DNA from: Atriophallophorus winterbourni
Lineage: Eukaryota > Platyhelminthes > Trematoda > Plagiorchiida > Microphallidae
Assembly: GCA_013407085.1 (NCBI GenBank)
Contig: JACCGJ010005167.1
Location: 78,093 to 142,092 of the forward strand
Length of the DNA: 64,000 bases
Direction of reading: 5' to 3'
Positions 55,247 through 64,000 of this stretch are shown here, piece by piece. Made by a program: the position numbers and the translations under genes. Numbering within the stretch: the first letter of the stretch is position 1; each line of letters opens with the position of its first letter. The notes beneath the pieces are model-generated. The model was not told the DNA's origin, ran no database searches, and worked only from the letters and a program-made list of their open reading frames with translations.

Positions 55247-57798
55247 TTATTTGAGTAAGTCACGGGAGAAAATATTTTTCATTTGGTATGTAACAATATG
55301 GCTCTTTATTCGAAGTGTTGGAATGAGATTTATTAAATGATTAAAATCACCAACAGCGGTAGAAAGTGCGCGTGGCGATTCCAAAAAGGAGCGTTGAGAT
55401 ATAAGACGAGGCAGCAAAGATTTCTTGATGAATTGGCACCGTAAATCGACGGGCTCCGAGTCTAAGCGATGAGCAATGGCATGCACCAATCTACCTGACG
55501 GGAACATAATCCAAGTAGGAGGAAAATGGAACACCTGAGACTCGTGTGTGAGTGGCAGTAGCGACTCGAGAAGACCGACTAATGATTGGAGCGACGAATA
55601 GACTAGTTGAATCGAAACGAATCGATGCACCAGATTGGGCTGGACTTGTGCTGTTAGGGCGACTGACTCCTGCGCGGACGCCTCAGCCTCGAGCATGTTG
55701 CAAATTGACTCGTAATGACCAAGAAGAGCATCATCCAGATGAGCCTCGTTCATCGCCGCGCACACACACGCTAGCACAGCCATGGATACACAACAACATT
55801 CCAACTTATCAAAACGGGAACTTTCCGGGAGATTTCTGTGCCAAAATGCGATCGTGGTGGCCACGCTGAAAATCCACTCAGGTTCCGTGGACTGCGACGG
55901 CAGAGAAATACCGAGAAAAGAACTCAGCACACTGTCTACGTGATCCTGTCCGAAATCGATTGGTAATGGTTCAACCGGTATTTTATACGTAACCACCTTT
56001 TTACCACGCCTCAGAATTTCTGTCGCTCGTGGGCGAAGTCGTTTACCAAGCTGGCGTTCCAGTTGAAAAATAATACGGTAGTGCATGAGACGTACAGGCA
56101 ACGAACATTCATAAACCGAAAACTCAGTTGACAAATCTTCCCCCCTCGCCAGTTGTGTATAGCCACCGGAGTACATAGCAGATACAAAAGCCGAATCAAA
56201 CTTGTTCGTTCGATAAGCATAAACTAATCGCGGTGGCCAACCACGTGTACATTCCGTTGGCTCGAGTCGAGGATTCCTTTGGCCACTGAGTAACGACCAA
56301 ATGTCCTTCACGGTAAAGTTCTCAGGACTAAAATGTGATATCGTTTGCACATCTTGATTGAGATTTTTGTGTTGCTGAAATAAATCGGCAATTTTCGCCC
56401 CATCCTCATCTGCGTAATATACGTAATAATTTATACTTTCCAAAATATATTTGATTGCGCCATCTTTGTTTGCTAGATTGTTGACGGTAATGAATTCTTC
56501 GATCGGTCTTGTTGCATCCATTTGATACTTCGAAAGCCACTGTATTACCGCCTCCCATTTGTTTTTAATCGAAAATTCGGATACGTTTTCACTCAGTTTG
56601 CTCTGAAATTCTTCTGGTAACTTTAACTTAGTCCAAAATTTTGGTCCTAAATAAAGCGCCGCCAAAACTCGATGCATTGGTTGCAACTGTTCCAGTTTCG
56701 ATTGCTCGGTATAGAATGCGTGACATTTTAAGTACATGTTCAAGGGCGTTGCTTCGACGTGTGCTGAAAACATATTTGAATATTCCATTTTAAATGGTAT
56801 GACAGGTATGCTAAAACAATCAGCCGCTTCGTTCTTCAAACGCTTCGAACTGGTAACAAGGAATAGTTCACGAGAAGTTCCAAGTATGGGACACTTGTAA
56901 AAGTCTGCGAGGGCTGCCAAATGTTTTGGTACAAGGTGTGAAACCACCATAAATTTGGCACTGCTTTCACGCAGTGTATCTATTATCACCGATTTTGAGC
57001 AAACAGAATAAGTTCTCATACGCTTATTTTGGTCTTCGTAAGCCTTTTGGAATATAAGCATGAAGAAATATGTTGACGAATCCTGAGAAAGTAAAACGTA
57101 GACAGCAGAAGTGAGTACTCTAGTTTTGTTGCTCGTTATTCAATCATTCATCGATATTTACAATGATAGATGGGTATACTGTTTTATTAGCTCTTTAATA
57201 TGCTGTTCTGATTCGAGGATCAAAATATGAAAGTTTGGTAAACTTTACTTTATCATCGTCCCTTCAATACCTAATAACAAATAAGTTGTATGATTATACA
57301 TGGATATATTTATTTGAAATAACTAATATATCCTATTTTTATACCCGAAGAAATCAACTACTAATTTTTGAAAGCAGTTCATCCTGTATGCACCCCTAAT
57401 GATACTGAGAAAACCCTAATTTTTTAAGCTGATCGAATATCTACATTTAAGTTGATACATCCAGATTTAGCTGATAAAAAATTTGGATTCTATATGAACA
57501 GAAACAGAAAACTTACATATCTTGTATAGATACCTGGAAAGAGAAAATATGGTGTGATGTGACATTTTTGCATAATCTTTAGCAATGCTACGAGTTTGAC
57601 GCGCGAAGCCAAGTATTCACCCCCGTAGAAATTGTCTTGCTGATTGATCAGATTTTCGGGATTATTTTTAACAATGTGGTCATCGATCACTCCAATAAAA
57701 CCCATTCCTTTTATCACTAGTTTTGTATCACGCAAACGAATAAACTTATCCGTTGCATATCCATCTTGTAAAAATTCGAGTAGTGTGTCACCAGGCAT
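55247..57798 (-). CDS. Asteroid-like (ASTE1-type, XPG/FEN fold) protein, copy 3
   Basis: Exon 1 is 57798-57517 (94 codons, donor GTAAGT) and exon 2 is 57082-55247 (acceptor ctcag), joined in phase 0 to 705 residues. Landmarks: RDTKLVIKG, NFYGGEYLASRVKLVALL, HITPYFLF-PG, LAALADFYKCPILGTSREL, GWPPRLVYAY, CSLPVRLMHYRIIF. The same acidic positions are lost as in copies 1 and 2. The C-terminus differs (ends IFSRDLLK where the others end ENIKFHK) and is three residues longer. Exon 1 is more like copy 1, but much of the first third of exon 2 is more like copy 2. The acceptor ttttacAG lies 7 bases before the ATG. The frame is intact despite large insertions just downstream. Confidence 0.8.
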
Positions 57799-58109
57799 TT
57801 TGGTCTGTAAAACAAGGAATTTTACTTTTGGAATAACCATTGAAATTGATGGGAGTTACTAAATCCAGATATTTTAATTTACATTCAAGTATGGTGGAAG
57901 ATAAATTATAAGCTTCAAGATTCAAGAATTTATGGTATGAAAAGCTCGTGGCTGTACAACACCACAGGATTTTTATATATGGACAATAAATATATATACA
58001 AAATAAATGGAGGCATTAGGAAAATCGACAGTTTTGTAGTTAGAAAAAATCATCTATTTTCTCGGTATGATGGAAAAAGATAAAGATCATATTATATATA
58101 CGGGATGTA

Positions 58110-58430
58110 GGGTGGAATTACGCATAAATATATCCAATTTGTTCCTGAAAATCCTTTCACTGGATGATTGTACAAAATGTGACGTTAGGGAAGTTCCATA
58201 AGAAAAGAAACGCGCACCGAATAGAAGAACCGATGAGAGTTCCGGTGAGAATGTGGAATATCATATGCCTGTGAGTGAGCACTTGTGACATGACTTGACC
58301 GGAGTCGAAATAGGTGCCTTAGAGGGTGCATCTTTGAGTGCATTATTTTATAAGTTAGGACAGAATGATATGCGCGTAAAAAAGCTATAATTTTAAAGAT
58401 CCACAGAAAGATGTTAATCAGGTAGGATGG
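58110..58430 (-). mobile_element. CR1 3' end abutting the MULE relic (unit 3)
   Basis: Minus-strand frame with IPHSHRNSHRFFYSVRVSFLMELP, as in units 1 and 2. It is fused to the truncated MULE domain. Confidence 0.65.
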
Positions 58431-59220
58431 TGCTCCGTCGGACATAATGGCTTTCACGGCATCACACCCAATGACGAATTCAACAAATGTAAGCAGTAAG
58501 GTGCGGACATCTTCGGCTGTTTCCTTTCACGTGATGCCTAATGCTACAGGAAGTCTTTTACGGCAACCATCTACATTCATTAGTTGATACAAGAAATATT
58601 TCTCACGATAGGCATGGAATGTGCCATCGATGAGAATGAAATCAGAAAAACGAATAAACAAACTGAGCATTTCTTGGGGACTATAAATGAAATGCGTCAT
58701 CTTGTTCATTCCGTCCAGCAGCACGCGTTCTTTTCCATTGACGTTGAGTTCCGCTTACATTCGTGGAATATAGGCTGTGAAAATGGATTATTATAAGTAT
58801 AGTTACCATAATCATTTTATTTGATTTCTTTCTTATAGCGATTACCTCGATTGTTTCTTTTTACAAGAAACTCGCCGACGGATATTCCCAGCGTCCCAGC
58901 CTGTAACATTCGCCTCGAAACGAGTCTTCACATAATATCGGATAATGAATGATGAGTCTCTAATTTCAACCATCGGCTGAATGATATCCAGTTCAGAACC
59001 AGTTAGTCGTCTGTTGCGGAAGTGCCACGATCTGGCTTCACCGGTTTGTAGTTCATGGTTATGGACCACTACTTGTGATACGAAAGAGGACATCACGGCG
59101 ACCAACGATGAAATACACTTCGCAATGTGTTGCGTTGGAATTTCGACGACCAAGTCCACGGATCCTTTTCGTCAACACTCATATTTCATGAATATCAGCC
59201 CGCGTGCTCGATTTATTTCT
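58431..59220 (-). pseudogene. MULE-type transposase relic (unit 3)
   Basis: Upstream piece with VVVHNHELQTG and WDAGNIRRRV (frame 59159-58842), downstream piece with FILIDGTFHAYREKYFLY and AIMSDGAPSY. It carries the same TGA after LPVALGIT and the same degraded N-terminus as unit 1, so the two copies share ancestry here to the exclusion of unit 2. Confidence 0.75.
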
Positions 59221-59554
59221 TGATGATCGTATGAAATAGTTGGTATCGGAAACATGAGTGAATTCTGCCAGCAATTGGTTCAATCCCTAGAGAATTTCAA
59301 ACAAACGGTTTCCAAACAGTCTCCTGAAAAAGCACAATCATTTCGTTAGCGCTCATAATTACTAAAGTGATCCCTGATCCGTGCGGAGCGATTTATTAGA
59401 CTTACACTTATTAGACCTTAGCCAATCAAATAACCGTTTTCGAGAAGCGACCAATCAGATGTCAATTAAACGAACGTATGAAGGTATTTTGCATTTGAAC
59501 TACTGAATAATGACAAGTAGGCAGATTTAATTTCACAGCCCAGACGACCTTTTA

Positions 59555-60126
59555 CCCTTTCAGGACGGATGTAACCTCTTGGTTACATGAACTTTGCAAG
59601 TCATTTTAAGCTAATTCTAACTGAATTTTCCGAATTTTTTCGCACGGCGGCATACAGAATTTCGTCAACTGCAGGGTGGTTTTCTTATGCAATCATCATT
59701 GACTTGTCCACAGTGAAATAGAAAGTATGTGCTGGTACGGGTTTCGAACGTATCCCCACAATTCGCAGTTTTGTGAGCCGAATAAAAATCGTGTGAAAGT
59801 CTCAGTTATTATAAATTTTGTTCCAGTATAAACTTAGTGATGCCTACAAAGACATTATGTAAAAAAATTGGAATAATTCAGAAAATCTTCGAAATGCGTT
59901 GCGTTTAAATAGACGTAACCTTTATGTTACATCCGGCAGAAGTCACCAAAATCGTACACTGTTGACTTATGCCGGATGTAACCAATTGGTTACATTTTGT
60001 TATTTTCTCAATTATGTGAATATCACAAACGTTTTATATTATTTGTGTTTTTTCACCCCTGGGCAACTCGTTTCCGGAGAAAAAATATTTTATTTCGGGT
60101 TAGAAAATAATTCAGGCATGAAAGGG
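59555..60126. mobile_element. 572-bp TTAA-flanked MITE (unit 4)
   Basis: Same element as 19186-19757, with the left flank TTTA as in unit 3 and TTAA on the right (60127-60130). Confidence 0.75.
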
Positions 60127-60398
60127 TTAAGTTTTCATTCATTGTATTGAAATCTGGCACACATATCTTGGGTTTAAAAGCGCTGAAATTATCAATATTG
60201 GCTTTTCCTTTTGTCTAAAGTTCAACATCAAAATATGACTCTCATTCAATGAAATATCTAATTCGTCAGTGAGTATCGCTTTTACGTGGTATTAACATAA
60301 AACCTAATGGTTTGGAAATAACTGGTGATCCTATATATTTGAAACGTCGCCTGATTGCATATGGTTCAAAGGAACTTGTTCAGAAAGCGATCAATACG

Positions 60399-61780
60399 TT
60401 ATGTGAACGTTGAATTCGTTTTCGCGTAGAAGCCTCCAAACGGGCCACGCCAGTAGTTGTTGTTGGCCTCCGTCGGTCGATGTCGACCATGGATGTACAT
60501 CAAAATCGCATGAATTTTATCTTTCACAGCTTTTTGAATGACTAAACAGTCCCATTCGGAAGTAACAATCTCTCCCGCAGCGCTTGCAACGATAGTCAGA
60601 ACTCTGTTGTAGTGCATCAGTTGCACGTCGGCGACGTGATCTGCGTTAAGCAGCCAAGAACTGTATCTGCTCCTCCCCGGCTTGCAGACGACGCGTAACA
60701 CAATGCCTCCAAAATAAGCGGTCAAGAGCAAGTTCTTCCAGCTCACGTGGTCAATCTCAAGAGCTTTCATATCACTTTTGCAAACATCTTTGCGTTCTGA
60801 ACATCGATCGTCTTCCTGATTGCAACTCACCATAGAGTAGATCTTTCGGAATACGACCATTTCCCATTCTATAGACATGACCAAGACACCGCATTCGGCG
60901 CTGACGTAATGAGGTGAACATGCTCAGTAGACCAGCTTTTGATGCGTTAGTCACTCTGTCCATCCACGATATGTTCAACATACGACGGATGCTTTGTAGA
61001 TGGAAAGAATTCAGCTTCCGTTTGTGTCTTGCGTGGGTGGTCCAGGTATCACTGCTGTATAGTAAAGCATTTAGTACGCACGCGCTGTAAACTTTCATCT
61101 TTGTCTTTACAGTCAACTTGCGGTTACCCCTAACACGAGATTTCAATCGGGACAAAACGACAGCTGCTTTGCCAATCCGCTTGTCAATCACCGTGTCTAG
61201 CGAGAGGTTATCCGCAAGGGCTGAACCAAGATATGTGAAATGACGTACTGGTTCAAGCTGACAGTTTCCAACAGTAATGATTGGTGGCGATACAGTTTCT
61301 TGACCGAGGAATTTGGTCTTGCTCATGCTGATTGTTAGCCCAAAGTCTTTGTATGTCGACGAAAAACAGTCCCTCAGAGACTGGATGTGCTCTTAGGAGT
61401 GAGCAATAAAGGCTTCATTGTCGGCAAACTACAGGTCACGGATTACCACATCCCGTGCTTGGTTTGTGCTCTCAACCGGTTCTGATTGAAAAGCTTACCA
61501 TCACTTCGCGTGCGTATGTAAATGCCTTCTGTTCTCGTCCTAAAATCGTGCTTCAGAAGCAGAGCAACGAAATGCCGAACAGCGTGGGGGCAGTAACACA
61601 CCCTTGTTTGACGCCAATAGTTAGGCCTATGGAAAAGAGATGGTCAAACAAATCGTGTTTGTGGAGATTAATGATGCGAAGTTGTACAATTGAGGAGCCT
61701 AAAACTATCTTATCTCGTTCAACGGCAAGATTAGAAGGACGGTATACCTGAAGCCAATCGACACAGATGACATTTTAAGA
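60399..61780 (-). mobile_element. RTE LINE, 3' half (unit 4)
   Basis: Same fragment as 20030-21410. The frame 61326-60772 keeps FTYLGSALADN, RIGKAAVVLSRL, MLNISWMDRV, CLGHVYRM and RIPKDLLYGEL. Its 3' part (60884-60399) matches unit 2 residue for residue in translation. Confidence 0.85.
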
Positions 61781-61841
61781 TTAACATCTGCGCATCCTAA
61801 AAGGGTAATTTAGTCCCTTGCAAATCTCTATTCTACAAGGT

Positions 61842-62460
61842 TGACCGCCTCTACAGTGATGATGCCGATAAGAGGCAAATCATGGTCACCCAATGAGCAT
61901 AATTAAGCGCCAATTGAACCGAGTTAAACATCTGCAACCGAAAACGGAAAACGTGTGGCGAGTGACGATATATCTACCGTATGTCAAAAGTACCCCCGAA
62001 GTAATAAGTCAAATCTCGAATATCGCAGGTATTGAAGTAACATATAAGGGAGGTAGAACTCTCCGCTAGGTATTAATGCATCGCAAAGAGAAGACTGCTT
62101 TAGATTGTGTGACAAACTGCATCCACAAAATAGATTGCAAGGATGGCGAGGGTGTTTACATTGTGCAAACATCTAGAGAATTATGCACCAGGGTAAACGA
62201 ACATAGGCAACGAGTAGGAAAGCAACCCCGCAATCCCAGTGAATATCAATCACTGAATCGGAATTCTGCCCTAGCTGAACACGTGCGTGACACTGGACAC
62301 AGCGTAGACATTGGTAACTTGGAGTGATAAGACGGGTATGTGAAATCGTATATGAAAAGACTTCATGCCGAGGCAGTTGAAATAACAAAGGCTGGGGCGA
62401 ATGCGGTGAACAAGGTGGGTAATCGGATATCTCAACAATCTGACGTTCGGTTATGCAGCG
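61842..62460 (+). mobile_element. Penelope-like GIY-YIG fragment (unit 4)
   Basis: Same fragment as 21472-22090. The frame 62076-62327 is identical in translation to that of unit 2 (GVYIVQTSRELCTRVNEH, AEHVRDTGHSVD). Confidence 0.8.
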
Positions 62461-62559
62461 GATAAGGAACAACGTGCGTAACACCTAATGTGCACATGGA
62501 TGTGATGAATGTCGTGTGAATTTGCTTAAATAAGTTATATAAGCTGGTTGTAGGGTGGA

Positions 62560-63910
62560 ATTACTAAGCTCAAATATGTCTAGATTGTACCTTCAACTCC
62601 TTTCAATAGATGATTGTAAACGTAAGGAGTTCCATAATAAAAAAACGCTTACTGAATAGAATGTGGAATAACCCATGCCAATTTGTGAGAGCGTGTGTTA
62701 TAGTTTGACCAGAGGCGAAATAGATGCCTTGGAGGATGAATATTTGAGTACAGTATTTTATAGGTGAGTATTAATCCAAATCAAACTCATCTGCCAGCCG
62801 GTGTATCGAAATAAGGATGCACCGGTGGATAATCATACGGGAGGTCGCGAAGACATCCCACCATTTAAGTTGCACGGTGATAAATCCGTTCGCGCATCAT
62901 GGTGTCCTATTGACGTCACAGTGCCATAGCTTGCATTTGGGTAATCAAATACTGGGTTGATATAGGCATTTAGGAACAGGGTGAATGTTGTCAGAAAAAC
63001 GTCCAAAATTCGTCGAATCATACGTAGCATGCGGCTAGCTAGGTTGCACACGGCTTCGCATTGCATACTGTTTTTCAGACTTCCACAAATCCATACGCCG
63101 AGGTCCTTTTCTTTTTTGTCCATTCCAGGTGTTTCGAAACTAGGTTGTATGACAATGGGGAATCTTTACCTATTTGCAACATTTTACACTTTCTGAAGTT
63201 GAATGGAAGCGTTTTCCGCGATGACCAGCTGTTCAATATATCCAAATCGCTTTGTAAGAGCAAATAGACCAGCGTGACTTGATTCATACCCTAAATTTAG
63301 CATCATCCGCAAAAAGAACCATCTTGGATCTGACGAGTTCCATAAAGTCATTGATGTACACCAACAAAAGACCCGGATCAAGTACCAAAACTTGTGGGAC
63401 ACGGCTAGTGGATTTGATGTAGCAAGACATCACACCGTCGATACGTACAGTTGTCTTGCTATTAAAAAGGTAGCTTCTCAGCCAGGTAAGAAGGCACTAA
63501 TTTATAGCAAAATCTTGCAGCTTGCTCAGCAGTATAGAATGGTCCACGGGATCAAAAGGTTTTGATATGTATGAATAACAGGCGCGCACGCAACCACCCT
63601 CATACACCGCCTGCATCCAGTCGGTTATTGTCTCCAGATCGTTAGTCAAGCAAGAACGAGACTTCTGAAATCACGTTGCTTGCTGGACAACAAGTTTTGG
63701 GATTCGAGATGGCTCACAACTCGTTCTCAGACAAATCGCTCCATAAATTTCGAGATCACTGGAAGGAGTGTAACAGGGATGTAATTTGTTGGGTCAGAAC
63801 GAGTTCCACTTTTGTAGATGGGTGCTATGATCCCTCTCATCCAGTCAGCCGGTAAAACACCCTCCCTCAAAGGGTGATGTTTTACGAATACAGTGTCAAG
63901 TTGTAGTGAT
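62560..63910 (-). mobile_element. CR1 fragment, minus strand (unit 4)
   Basis: Same fragment as 22190-23540 (KDLGVWICGSLKN in frame 63123-62833; LLLQSDLDILNSWSSRKT in frame 63287-63075; VLFADDAKF upstream), with shared frameshifts. Confidence 0.8.
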
Positions 63911-64000
63911 TCTTATTATTCAAGCTTGTTCAGACTCGCGATGAAAAATTAATCATCCGTGTGGAAAATACCACGACGCCATCCATGTTTCAGCTGCTGC

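Larger units (their letters stand above)
35946..59554. repeat. Segmental duplication unit 3 (23.6 kb, expanded by insertions)
   Basis: Collinear with unit 2 from its start to about 42535, where it jumps to sequence equivalent to unit 2 position about 27320, so roughly 1.5 kb is missing. It is then lengthened by a 145-bp SINE-like insertion, a 1.63-kb LTR element, a 3.52-kb RTE and a 3.3-kb CR1. These gains and the loss account for the 6.8 kb difference in length from unit 2. The segment 50430-51600 is visibly more diverged from units 1 and 2 than the rest of the unit. Confidence 0.88.
59555..64000. repeat. Segmental duplication unit 4 (start only)
   Basis: The first 4.4 kb of a fourth unit, collinear with unit 2 from 19186 and unit 3 from 35946. 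It contains the TTAA element, RTE block, Penelope fragment and minus-strand CR1 fragment in the same order. It runs off the window, so whether a fourth asteroid-like gene follows cannot be seen. Confidence 0.9.

Noticed and set aside
1..64000. CRISPR arrays, rRNA, tRNA or bacterial operon features
   Set aside because: None seen. The repeats are transposon or segmental copies and the gene structure is eukaryotic.

Overview
The window looks like AT-rich animal genomic DNA, most likely from a flatworm (trematode). This is an inference from the mobile-element mix: CR1-type and RTE-type LINEs, a GIY-YIG Penelope-like fragment, a small Gypsy-like LTR element, MULE-like and TTAA-flanked elements, and split genes with GT...AG introns. 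There are no operons, bacterial genes, tRNAs, rRNAs or CRISPR arrays. Exons were read with ATG starts and splice sites, so several open frames that begin at GTG or TTG were reinterpreted.

The main architecture is a head-to-tail segmental duplication. Using the first base of a 572-bp TTAA-flanked element as origin, the units are: unit 1 (before the window to 19185), unit 2 (19186-35945, 16760 bp), unit 3 (35946-59554, 23609 bp) and unit 4 (59555 past the window end). A complete unit reads: TTAA element, 3' half of an RTE LINE (- strand), Penelope fragment (+), CR1 fragment (-), a duplicated 170-185 bp repeat, RTE scrap (+), about 1.9 kb without genes, CR1 fragment (+), about 2 kb of sparse sequence, a small tandem repeat, a two-exon asteroid-like gene (-), a CR1 3' end (-), and a MULE-transposase-derived pseudogene (-). 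Unit 1 has most of the first half replaced by other sequence with nested CR1 copies. Unit 3 lost about 1.5 kb but gained a gag-only LTR element (43508-45136, GTTAC target duplication), a near-complete RTE (46906-50424, AATGCAAG target duplication) carrying a terminal-inverted-repeat/CATA microsatellite insertion, and a near-complete but broken CR1 (about 51.6-54.9 kb).

The only convincing host genes are the three asteroid-like genes (14893-17442, 31617-34166, 55247-57798). Each splices in phase 0 to 702-705 residues, close to the length of ASTE1-type proteins, and all three are uninterrupted while nearly everything around them is broken. The fold signature of the XPG/FEN-like asteroid family is clear, but almost every acidic metal-binding position is replaced. 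They look like a tandemly amplified family of catalytically dead nuclease relatives, and they show mosaic relationships between units suggestive of gene conversion. This is the most interesting biology in the window; the rest is a well-preserved record of transposon nesting and unequal recombination.
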